Assembly: GCF_023065955.2 (NCBI RefSeq)
Contig: NW_026622874.1
Location: forward strand, 4,756,001 to 4,820,000
DNA from: Ursus arctos
Lineage: Eukaryota > Chordata > Mammalia > Carnivora > Ursidae
DNA length: 64,000 nt
Reading direction: 5' to 3'
Positions 1-9,610 of the stretch are shown one piece after another (position 1 is the stretch's first letter; each line of letters starts with the position of its first letter). Both the position numbers and the translations under genes were made by a program. The notes under the pieces were generated by a model that made no database searches, was not told the origin of the DNA, and saw nothing but the letters and a program-made list of their open reading frames with translations.

Positions 1-1328
1 TGATGTGAGCTGACTCATAGTCTGGATTCCAGAGCTGTTCGACCACAGGCAGTGGAAGAAGCCACCTTCGGAAGTTCTGGAAACACCCTTGGGGCCCTGT
101 GGGGCCTGGGGCCATAGCTGGCCTGCACACCCCTGTTGCCCACCCAGCTGGTGGGGTCCTTAGGCTCCTCTCTGCCTGCACCGTGCTCCCGGCCCCGGCC
201 TGCCTTCCTGACGCCGTATCTCACTGCCCGCCTCCTACCTTCGCCTGCATGGATATCCGAGATCCTGGACTCACTTCTATTCTCCCCACATTGACCTGGT
301 AACTTGCCCTCTCCATTATCTCCTGAGGCATGTCCTCAAGTGGGGACAGGCAGGACCCCAGACCCTGCCCCTCTCCTTTGCTTAGAGCCCCTCCCCGGCT
401 TGTTGCCCACACGGGGTAGGTTGAGAGCTGGGCTGTCCCTCTGCTTAGCCCCTCAGGGCTGACATCGTGTCTGTATGGTCTTCAGTGCCACCCAGAATGG
501 TGCCTCTGCTCTCAGGGACCTCTCCCTGCTGCCCCCCTACTCCCTAGGCTTCAGGGCACCTTCACAGCCGTGAGTGACCTTGTCCTGTGCTGGCGATGGT
601 TCCTCCAACCTCAGTGGATGGTATGAGGGCCTCTATGCCCTTTCCCTGAGACTGGTCTGTCTCGACTTCCAAACTCATGTTCTTGGCCCCCCGCAAACCC
701 GGGGCCCTACCCGCGGCACCAGACTTCAGCGCTGCCAAAGCTCCTGAGAATTACAAAAGCATCCGGGACAACACATCCCTGGGCTGAAGGAGCTGTGGTC
801 AGTCAAGAAATAATTAGCAACCGCTTTCACCTGACTCCCTGACACATTTGAGCCCGGGTGTCTCCCCGCTCTCCCTCATGGGTCAGAGGTATAAGGTTAT
901 GGGGTCACTTATTTGAGTGAAGACACCCCAGAACCATAATGCCTTGACAAATGCAAGAGGCCATCATCAGTCAGCCAGACGGAGGGCCCCAGACGGGCCG
1001 TCCTCACCTGGGTCCGCAGAGGCGAATGACCCAGCACCCCCCCAAGCTGGAGATGAGCTATGGGGGCCCTGGTGGCTGACCTCCCCCCCCCCCACTCTGC
1101 CCCCGTCCTGCCGCCGCAAGCAGCACAGCACCCTGGAATCCCTGGCTCCACAGAGACAGCGTCTCCTTAGTCTCCGCACTCCCCCAGGGCCTGACAGGCG
1201 ACAGGAACCTCAGGACTGACGAACAAAATGGGGACACTCAGTAAAAGTGGCAACCAGAGCAACTTCGGGACATCCGTCCTCCGGCCCAGAGAAGACCCCG
1301 CAGCCTCGCCTCTGGCCCTGGGACTCAC
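1..1328 (-). other. SMYD3: Intron 10 (3' part outside window)
   Basis: GC-rich intronic sequence running from the exon 10 donor to the window edge. A run of 12 C lies near 1081-1092. No SINE, LINE or gene was recognised here. Several short open frames on both strands reflect base composition only. Confidence 0.8.
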
Positions 1329-1503
1329 CTGTACGGCTCCATGGTCCGGATCCCATAGAACAAGGCCTCCTCCAGCAGCCCGAGGTTGATGCAAGCGTCC
1401 ATGGCGCAGTCGAGCACCTTCAGCTGGTAGATGTTGATGTCGGGGAGGCGCTCCGCGTTGCCGCTGATGACCGCCTGGCACGTGGCCAGCACCTGTTCCC
1501 ACT
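1329..1503 (-). CDS. SMYD3: SMYD3 coding exon (probably exon 10): C-terminal helical repeats
   Basis: The exon is 175 nt. Two bases complete the lysine codon; then come 57 codons and a final AG (phase 2) before the donor GTGAGT. It encodes WEQVLATCQAVISGNAERLP then DINIYQLKVLDCAMDACINL then GLLEEALFYGIRTMEPY, human residues about 301-358, the middle of the TPR-like helical C-terminal domain. Codon use is extreme: 54 of 57 third positions are G or C. Remembered human differences are Met to Thr, Ile to Val, Ser to Gly, Ser to Ala and Thr to Ile. The acceptor is weak (TACGGGTAATCACAG, no polypyrimidine run) with a likely branch site CCTTAAC just upstream. The reading frame fixes the acceptor at 1503; the alternative AG two bases inside would break the frame. 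Confidence 0.97.
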
Positions 1504-2199
1504 CTGTGATTACCCGTAGTTAAGGAGTCATTGTCTTCCCCAAGAACACAAGTGAAATGAGATTCTCTACAAGGCTGGAGAGCTCCGAGGCACGGGAGGG
1601 AAGGAAGAGCCCGTTATTTAACACAGACGAGCTGCCTGAAAACACACTTGAGAAACAAAAACGGGTAAGTGGCATCTCGGAGAAGCAAATTCTGTTTACA
1701 TCAACAAACCGTCTTCCAGCCGAGCCTATACTTTGGGGGATTAAGCTTTCCGAAGAACCCCTCTTTCTTCTTACTCCTCTATGGATTCTCTTTCAAGCCC
1801 GTCATGAAATAATGCAGCCATGTATTAAACTGAACTCCCGATGGGGTCAGTTTAAATTATGTACTGTGTTAGCTTCTGTCACAAAGCTGATCTGAAGTGC
1901 GAGAAGCTTCGGATGGGTTCCATTTTTAAAAGGAGCTCATTTTGGCCTGTGTCATACGAACCTCGGGTGTACAGGAAGCCAGGGACACAACCCACAGACA
2001 CGTATGAGGGAAGCAACTTAAAAATACATCTCCACTGGGTCTCATGTTGAAGTGTTTTTATTAAAAAGCAAAAGGGATCCAAGCCTGTACTTAACCAAAA
2101 AAAAAGGCATTCTTATTTTGAGCCCCCAAAGTAAAAGATGAAGAACATGGCTCATGCACTAGCTGCAGGCAGAAGGAAAGGGTGCTTTAAAAAGGGCAG
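1504..2199 (-). other. Intron 9, unique sequence next to exon 10
   Basis: Contains the exon 10 acceptor and its likely branch site (CCTTAAC, near 1518-1524). The rest is unique-looking sequence with no repeat recognised. Confidence 0.7.
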
Positions 2200-2382
2200 A
2201 GGGGGTGTCTGGGGGCAGAGCTGGTTAAGTGTCTGAGCCTGGACTTGGGCTCAGGTCATGACGTCAGGGTCCTGAGATTGAGCCCCGTGACGGGCTCCGA
2301 GCTCCATGTTCCGCATGCAGTCGGCTGTTGATTCTCTCTCTCAAATAAATAAATCTCAAAACAAAAACAAAAACAAAAACAC
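2200..2382 (+). repeat. Can-SINE, old copy with (AAAAAC)n tail
   Basis: A tRNA-derived carnivoran SINE. It has diverged box-A/B-like head sequence (GGTTAAGTGTCTGAGCC, GGTCATGACGTCAGGGTCC), the CT-rich middle and the AAATAAATAAATCT tail. The tail ends in a short (AAAAAC)n array. Antisense to SMYD3. Confidence 0.9.
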
Positions 2383-4754
2383 AGGGAGAAGACCCCGCAC
2401 CCACTTCTGAGCAACTCTGAGTCTCGGATGCACCGTGAGTCCGTAACTTCCTCTCGTGCAGTCTTGGTGTGCTGGCCCTTTTTTAAAACCGCTCTTACGG
2501 AGGCAGTGGGAGGACTGCAGACGCGCTGTACGGAGCGTGGAGCGGGCCCTGAATCCCCCCCGGTGAACATCCCCGCGCACAGCTGAAGGCTAGAGTGCGG
2601 GCACCTGGGCGTGCACACTTCCCTTCCTGCGCCCTGCCCTTCCCTGCCCTCCCCCTGCCCCCTGCTTTCATGAGCCCCACGAGCCGGCGCATGGGCTCCA
2701 CGAGAGCGAAAAGGGCTGCAGATTTCAGGTGCAGCAGAAATGGCAGAGCCTTCGGCTGGAGCCGAAACGGGATTTCAATCTGAGCTACTTCTGTCATTGG
2801 TCAGATCCGCGGCTCTGAGGATGTCCTTGGAGCGCTGAAAGCCACGTGACCTCTGATGGCAACTAGGCATAGGAAAGTGGTCCAGTGCACTGAACCCCCA
2901 TCTACCCACACCCCTCGCCACCACCATACAACCCAGTCTCTTCCCGATCAGTGTGCCCCCACCAAAGCCCCCTCCGCCCTCCACCGGTCCCCTACATGGC
3001 ACACCCTGCCCTGAACTGACAGTGCGCTCCAGCGCCCCTTTATCCCGCACTCCCCGCCCCCTCAACATCCACCCCTCCTAACTTCCCTGCCACAGGCGCT
3101 GCTGCCTTCCAGAATGCTAGCCAACACTTGTAATAATCCAGTCAAGTCGCTTGTGGGAGTGAGGACTAACGTCTTTATGAACCCTCACGGGCAATGTGTG
3201 CTTCTTTTCGGGGGGCCCCCCTGCAGGCACAGCACCTTACCCCCAAGGCATGACTTCCTTGGTTAGATTTGCAAGCACCACAGTGCGCGGCCGAGCGCCT
3301 TTACTTCACACCTCTTGCATACTACACTCTGTAATTTTAGGGTGAGTCCCGTCTCTGAGGAGTTGACTCTGGTCTCGGGCGAGGTGCGTTTATGGAAGAA
3401 AAGTGAGTCGGTGACTTCTTTTGTATTCATCTGACGCGTATGGATAAAGTGTGCCGAATGGATCCCCACAGGTTGGGGGGAGCAGTATCTCAGGCAACGG
3501 ACTGAGTTTGTAACAGACTGCCGGGCTAACCTCTGTGGCTTTTCATTCCAGGATTAGATATTTGATGAACTGTCAGGAGGAATGACTCTTATACAACGCT
3601 AGACATTTCTGTGGCAAGACTTTGCGCCTTACTTTAACATGGTGTTGTTTGACCTCCATGACAATTCGCCTACTCATTTATATATGCTCCAGCTCATCTG
3701 AAAGAGGTTTGAGGTGACAAGCCTTAGAAATAAAAACCAGATGTGATATCCTGCAGCCACTGATAGGAACACATCTACTTTACCCCCAGCAAGCCGCAAG
3801 GGACCGCAGGCCAATTTCCCTTCGCAACACTGGCAACTGTCTCCTGGCAAACAAGGCAAACATCCCGTATAAAACACCCCAGTGAGCAAAAAAATGGAAT
3901 AATTTTAACTAAGAGGCTTTTCCCCCAAGCGGATGCTGACATTGTATTTGCTCAAAAATGTCCCTGGCATTTGCCTGGTGCTGCATACAAGTCATTCTGT
4001 TCCAGGGAGAGCTGAGCTCTAGACCGAAGTGGGGTAGAGAGCCTCCCTGAAGCGGACAGAACGATAACCTCCTCCATGGAACCTTCTTTAACCTCCCAGA
4101 GTTGACCACTGTGCCTTTGACGCCCCTCAAATATGTGTGTACCAAAGCAGGTGTTCATTTCCGTGTGACAGCTGCAAGGACAGGGTTGTGTGGACCAGAA
4201 GGTGGGTTGTAACCAGCAGAGCACTTGGCACAGAGTCTGTTTTCGGTGAAGCCTTGTCCCCCTGAGACCTGACTGTGGCTGGTCATCCAGGGCCCCAATC
4301 CCACAGCAGGGGCGCACAGAGAACAAGCCTACATCTCTGCAGGAACAACAGTTTTTTGAGCCCAAGAAGGGCCCCCTTTTCTTCCCAGATCTGTTTTCCC
4401 AGGATCTCCCATCCTGCCTACAGCCAGGGTTTCAAACTGCATTTTGATCCTGGCTCCATTCCTCACAACTTATTTCAATTTTTCTAGATCCATCTTAGTA
4501 TGCCCTACCCCAAACTGAACCCAAAACTCTGGATATGCTCAGACTCACAGATCACCTTTCTCGTTTCCTGGTCTCCGTGGATGCAGCCCCAGATTGCAGT
4601 AGCTTTTTGAGGGGTTATGTCATCCTCTTAAACTTGATTAAATTTTGCTGTGTACTAAAACCCTAAAATCGCTCCACATGTTCTGCTGCTAAGCTTGTCT
4701 ATTTACACACTTAAACTCTTTGACCCAAACAGAAGATCTTATATACTTCTTGTT
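2383..4754. other. Intron 9, no feature recognised
   Basis: Unique-looking sequence. 2490-2780 is GC-rich with CpGs and short open frames on both strands, but it is not a recognisable gene. 2880-3090 is C-rich. I saw no diagnostic repeat. Confidence 0.6.
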
Positions 4755-4770
4755 GAATTTCATCTTTTTA

Positions 4771-4970
4771 ATTTTTTTTTTTAAGATTTTATTTATTTAT
4801 TCGACAGAGATAGAGACAGCCAGCGAGAGAGGGAACACAAGCAGGGGGAGTGGGAGAGGAAGAAGCAGGCTCATAGCGGAGGAGCCTGATGTGGGGCTCG
4901 ATCCCATAATGCGGGGATCACGCCCTGAGCCGAAGGCAGACGCTTAAACGCTGTGCCACCCAGGTGCCCC
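4771..4970 (-). repeat. Can-SINE, young arctoid-type subfamily, with target-site duplication
   Basis: Full-length copy reading from T-run to head on the plus strand, with the CCAGCGAGAGAGGGAACA motif diagnostic of the GCTGGGAGCCTGCTTCTTCC subfamily. Perfect 16-bp duplication GAATTTCATCTTTTTA at 4755-4770 and 4971-4986. Confidence 0.95.
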
Positions 4971-4986
4971 GAATTTCATCTTTTTA

Positions 4987-6318
4987 GATTCAGGCATCGT
5001 TCAAACCTTCAGGGATCTGGAGCTCTGGATTCTATCATCCCAACCTCTGCCACTCCCCCCACCTATAACCTCTGGGAGTCTGATGACCTGTGCTCCGTAC
5101 CTTCATTCAAGGGATAGAGTCAAAGGCAGGAGAGGACCGAGGTGGGAACAGAGCACTCCAGAGCGACAGTGACCCCAGGGGCATCATTTTCTCAGTAGGG
5201 CCATTCAAGCATTGAGAAAGCTATCTGGCCATGCTAGTATCTAGTATCAGCTTCTTGACTGCTTTTAATTGACCCTCTTTCTGAAATCCACATACGAACT
5301 TTACCAGAGAAATCCACACTCTGCGGACTCACTTGCTTATGGTGAACTCATGCGGCCTCGGGCTGATCACAGCTCCCTTTTCCATTCCTTTCATACTCAA
5401 TTACAGATTCTTTACCCAAACTGCAACACGCAAACAACCCACCAGGTTCAGATTTTAGAAGATACTTCTTTCACTAATTTTAAAAGCAGGGGCATTTGTC
5501 CATCCAACTCTCCTGTACAATTCTTGAAAGAGCCTTGTAGACAGACACCTCGTTTGCAGATGTTCTTACTGTCTGGGATCTTACTGCCCCATCGCACCTG
5601 AAGGACCTTGCATCTTTTTCATCTACCTTGGTCTATTTCTTCTTACCTTGGGGTTTCCCTTTGTCACGTTTTTGCTTAAGTGAACTCCCCTACCAGAAGT
5701 GACCCTCCCTTTCAGCCTCTGCCCATTCAAACCCTGTCCCTGATTTGGGCTACCTCTCACCCAGGACAACATCAGTGTAGCCTCCCCAGATGACCTCCAG
5801 CGTAAGTGCTCTCTCCTTACTCTGAACTTTGACCCGCTCATGCTCCTTACTATTTATGCCCAGAAAATTTATTGTGCAGCAACTCCCTCTGCCATGGTAG
5901 TCATGGTTGCTTTAATATGAAGCTTCTAGATCTTAGAGTCAATGATATTAACTTCTAAGGACTCTAAGTTATTCTTTACTAGAGACATAGGTTGTGGGAG
6001 GAAAGGAATACAGAAATCCACTACCTAGTACATACAGAGACTACTACTTACTGTCCTGTTACTGGCCATTAGTTTTGGTTACAATCTAATGGTGGGAAGG
6101 TACTCATGCTGATCCTGCCACACTCTGCCCTAGCCATTACCCAAACTGTTGGCTGGAATTTGGGATGCAGCCTGTGACCATGAAGCAGAATGAAACTCAC
6201 TGGCTCACACAGAGGTCAAACCATGGACTTGGCTTCACTAATGCCAAGCTCCAACCAATAAAGAAGCAATAGTCCCAATGGTACGGCTCAATCCGTTGGT
6301 TCAATCCAAAAAGGATAC
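4987..6318. other. Intron 9, unique sequence next to exon 9
   Basis: Ends at the exon 9 donor. There is an open stretch of about 110 codons at 5269-5601 (plus) with no family resemblance, so I treat it as chance. No repeat recognised. Confidence 0.6.
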
Positions 6319-6406
6319 TCCAATGTGCCTTCAGTTCTTCAATTTTTTTCAAGGATTCTTGAACTTCCTTCCATACTTGTTCATCACCAGTGAGCATATC
6401 AGCATC
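6319..6406 (-). CDS. SMYD3: SMYD3 coding exon (probably exon 9): start of helical C-terminal domain
   Basis: The exon is 88 nt. It begins in phase 0 after the acceptor GGCGTGAACAG and ends one base into a lysine codon, before the donor GTATCC. It encodes DADMLTGDEQVWKEVQESLK and then KIEELKAHW, human residues about 272-300. This is the first helix pair of the TPR-like C-terminal domain that roofs the substrate cleft. The translation matches human exactly as far as I recall. Codon use is AT-rich, about 31% G/C at third positions. The Met-Leu-Thr start of an open frame here is internal, not a start codon. An old L1 fragment starts within about 35 bp upstream of the acceptor (see findings). Confidence 0.97.
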
Positions 6407-6440
6407 CTGTTCACGCCAAAAGAAGAGAAGAGAAAGGATG

Positions 6441-7320
6441 ACAAATTATTCAGTTAAAAAAATGGGCAAAGAAAAAAAAAATGGGCAAAGGATCTGAACA
6501 GACATTTCTCCAGAGAAGATACACAAATGGCTAATAAGCACATGGAAAAATGCTTGACATCATTAGCCATCAGGAAAATGCATATCAAAGTCACAGTGAG
6601 ATCACTTCACTTGCCCCAGCTTGCCTATAAGGATGTCAAAAAGACAGAGAATAACAAGTGTTGGCGAGGATCTGGAGAAACTGAAACTCTCATGTATTAC
6701 CGGTAACAATGTGAAATGTTGTGGGCACTTTGGAAAATAGTCTGACAATGTCTTCAAAAGTTAAACATAGAGTTATCATATCATTAAGCAATTCCGCTCC
6801 TTAGACACATACCCAAGAGAAAGGAAAACACATGTTCACCCAAAAACTTGTGCATCAATGTTCACAGCAGCATAATTCTAGCAAATAAGGTGGAAACAAC
6901 GCAATGTCCATCAACTGCTGAATGGATAAATAAAATGTGACATATCCATACAATGGAATAGTACTGGCAGTGAAAAGCAATGAATTACTACAACACGGAT
7001 GACCCTAAAAACACCATGCTAAGTGCAAGAAGCCAGTCACAAAGGGCCACATACTGTATGATTCTACTGATACGAAATGTTCAGAATAGGTAAAGCCATA
7101 GAGACAGAAAGTCAATTACTAATTGGCTAGGGAGCAGAAGCGGTTGGGGAGAAGTGGACAGGTCTGCTAACAAGGATGGAGTTTCTTCCTGGGGTGAGGA
7201 AAATGCTGTAAAATCCACTGTGTTCATGGTTTCACAACTCTGCATATACTTGCATACTTTAATTGACTGCTTTGTATCCTATGTGAATTATATATCAATA
7301 AAGCTGATATATATCAGGAA
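6441..7320 (+). repeat. Old L1 3' fragment (end of ORF2 plus 3' UTR), antisense to SMYD3
   Basis: Starts with the L1 signature AAAAATGGGCAAAGGATCTGAACAG (6471-6500 region) and follows ORF2 3' end features: GAATGGATAAATAAAATGTG, ATACAATGGAATA, and a 3' UTR ending in ATCAATAAAGCTGATAT. A short local duplication of AAAAAATGGGCAAAG occurs at 6457-6489. Many stops are present. L1MA/L1MB-like age is inferred from divergence. Confidence 0.88.
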
Positions 7321-7467
7321 GGGGAAGAAGGGCAAGAGAAAGAATCATTTGTTTGGAGACCTACAGGTACTCGAATCAGAAATGTAGTTACCAATCAAGA
7401 TGAGTCTAGGAAAGAGCAGGAGTACAATGACAACACCCATGTGAACTTACTTTGATTTCTGCAAAAA

Positions 7468-7525
7468 CTAAAAGGAGGAGGAGGAGGAAGAGGAGGAGAA
7501 GAAGGGAAAAGAGAAGAAAGGACAA
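7468..7525 (+). repeat. Purine-rich (AGG)n/(GAA)n low-complexity tract
   Basis: About 58 bp of almost pure purine, with GGAGGAGGAGGAGG repeats degenerating to AAGAAGGGAAAAGAG. Confidence 0.9.
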
Positions 7526-7550
7526 GACCCAACAATTTAAAAAGCGATTC

Positions 7551-7657
7551 GATCGGGCTCCTCCGCTGGGAGCCTGCTTCTTCCTCTCCCACTCCCCCTG
7601 CTTGTGTTCCCTCTCTCGCTGGCTGTCTCTGTCAAATAAATAAATAAAATCTTCAAA
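7551..7657 (+). repeat. Headless Can-SINE with target-site duplication
   Basis: Only the 3' half of the young subfamily is present, from GGGCTCCTCCGCTGGGAGCC to the AAATAAATAAAATCTT tail. The tRNA-like promoter head is missing. Flanked by AAAAAGCGATTC (7539-7550) and AAAAAGTGATTC (7658-7669), so it inserted in truncated form. Confidence 0.88.
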
Positions 7658-7734
7658 AAAAAGTGATTCAAAACGAAAGTGTAAGTTATCACTTATTAAA
7701 TGTTGTCCTCTGGTTTAGTAAGCAGGTCCTCTAT

Positions 7735-7855
7735 TTTTCCTGTGTGTCCACATTTTAAGAGCTCCACAGCCACGTGTGGCTGTGACCACCATATTGGACA
7801 GCACAGATGTAGAACAGTTCTATCATTACCCAAAGTTCTCCTGGACAGAGCTGCT
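7735..7855 (+). mobile_element. MER5A-type hAT DNA transposon fossil
   Basis: Carries the MER5A-like core: AGCCACGTGTGGCTGTGACC, then CCATATTGGACAGCACAGAT, and a second TGGACAGAGCTG end. Non-autonomous and noncoding. Family named from memory. Confidence 0.75.
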
Positions 7856-8536
7856 AAAGAGGCCAATCAAAGGGTAAGAAATTGTCATCAGACACCATTC
7901 AGAACCAGGTGTTCAATATGCATTAGATTCTCCATGGGTATCAGGGAGAAGAACCATCCGAAAGTTGTATCAAATCATGGCCACATCATGGTAAAGGTGA
8001 GGGAGCGCAGACTTTTTCAAACTATAGAGATTTTTACACGCCTCCTAGGGGATGTTTATACAATGACTCTCGTGAGAACCACTGCCAGAGTAGGCCTGGC
8101 GGGAAGATACAGATCACTCAGGTGTGGCAGGGCAGAAAAAAAGAGGGCCACAGAGAGCCACGGACAAGAGATACCGAGAACAGGGCAAGGCAGTGGGTGC
8201 ACATACGGGGAAACGTGTACACTCGTGTGTTTGTGTGCCTGTGTGTAGCAGGGTTTTATGGGCCTCTAAATATACATGTGCATATGAATATCTCACAGGG
8301 TGGTTTTTAAAAGGACACTGTAAGTGCGCCCTACTGTTTTGGGGTGAAATTCTAAATAAGAACCCAACTTTCGATACATAGGAGTGGGAAATGAAAGTTA
8401 ATTGCTTTTCAAAAGGTAGACATGAATCTCCTAAATACCTGCCCTAATTCCATACTCAGCTCCTAAAGTCTCTGTTCCACCACCTCCCTCCAAAGCAACT
8501 GCCTAGCACCTCCCAGATAAAGCCCATGTGTTAAAT
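7856..8536. other. Intron 8, no feature recognised
   Basis: Unique-looking sequence with a short imperfect GT-rich patch near 8218-8250. No gene or repeat recognised. Confidence 0.6.
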
Positions 8537-8731
8537 CTTTTTTTAAAAAAGATTTTATTTGACAGAGAGAGGGAGAGAAGCACAAGCAGGTGGGGCGGCA
8601 GGCAGAGGGAGATGGAGAAACAGACTCCTCGCTGAACAGGGAGCCCAACGTGGGACTGGATCCCAGCACCCTGGGATCATGACCTGAGCCGAAGACAGAC
8701 ACTCGAGGAACTGAGCCCCTCAGGTGCTCCA
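8537..8731 (-). repeat. Can-SINE
   Basis: On the plus strand it reads TTTTTTTAAAAAAGATTTTATTTGACAGAGAG through GGATCATGACCTGAGCC to the CAGGTGCTCC head end. Moderately diverged. Sense to SMYD3. Confidence 0.92.
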
Positions 8732-8808
8732 TGGCTGTTTAGGATGCAATCTTCCTGCTTTATATTTCATTCCTGGCAGCTCAAGCCTTAGGTTCTAGGC
8801 AAAACGTC

Positions 8809-9328
8809 TCACTTGTTAGACTCTACAGGAGGCAGAAGAGACCCCCACAGATGTCCTTGTCCCGGCCCCCAGAACCTATATGTATGTCTGGGTACATAGC
8901 AAAGGGGAATCAAGTTGTCGGTGGGATTAAGGCTGCTAGTCAGCTGACCTGAGAATAAGCAGAGTGTTCTGAACCCCCCAGTGGGCCCAGTGGAATCACA
9001 AGGGTCTTTCAGGGTGGAACAGGGAGGCAGAAGAGGTCAGTGATGTGATGTGAGGACCCAACTTCACTGTCAGTGTAGAAGGTGGAGGAAGGGACCCATA
9101 GACCAAGGAGGACAGGCAGCTTCTAGAAGCCAGCAAAGTCAAGGAAACAAATCCACCACCCACCCCGGAGACTCTACAAAGGAAGGTCGCCCTGCCAAGA
9201 CCTTCATGTTTGCCCAGTGAGACTGGGTCAGGCTTTTGACCTACAGAAGTGTAAGGTCATAACTTTGTGTTGTTTTAAGACTGAGTCTGTATCTGTTACA
9301 GCAGCCATAGGAAACTACTACAGTCCCT
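8809..9328 (+). mobile_element. MLT1-type (ERVL-MaLR) solo LTR fossil
   Basis: Resembles the MLT1 LTR consensus along its length: opening mention of CAGATGTCCTTGTCC, AATCAAGTTGTCGGTGGGATTAAGG in the middle (8908-8932), and the end TTGTTTTAAGACTGAGTCTG followed by GGAAACTACTACAG. Ancient, noncoding, no internal retroviral genes beside it. Exact subfamily not determined. Confidence 0.75.
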
Positions 9329-9610
9329 ACCACACCTGCTGTTCTCCTGGCCACTGGACCTTGGCACGTGCCCCTCCCTGCCTTGAACGTTCTCCCTCAG
9401 GAAATCGTGTCTAATTCTGCCCTCTGAATTAACCCAGCTGTCCCGAGCCACCGAGGCTACTCTGCATACCTCTCTTGGCACCAAGCTGTCCTTAAAGGTC
9501 AGCTTTCCTGTGGCCCCAGCAAGCCTCAGAATTTCTGGAGGGACCAGGACCCGATCGTATCTGTATTCCCAGTGCCAGCATGATTAGTTATCCGGTATGT
9601 GTTTGGTGAC
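9329..9610 (+). repeat. Possible L2 3' fragment
   Basis: Shows the weak L2-like order: CACACCTGCTGTTCTC, CCCTGCCTTGAACGTTCTCCC, GTATTCCCAGTGCCAGC. Strongly diverged; low certainty. Confidence 0.4.

Noticed and set aside
6197..6397. A start codon giving a 66-codon protein beginning MLTGDEQVWK
   Set aside because: The Met is an internal SMYD3 residue of exon 9; the frame after the donor at 6318 is intron.
7700..8248. Open frame of 182 codons, plus strand
   Set aside because: Begins inside a MER5A-type transposon fossil and continues into unique intron; no domain recognised.
8809..9328. Endogenous retroviral genes near the MLT1-type LTR
   Set aside because: Only a noncoding solo LTR is present; no gag, pol or env-like frames lie beside it.
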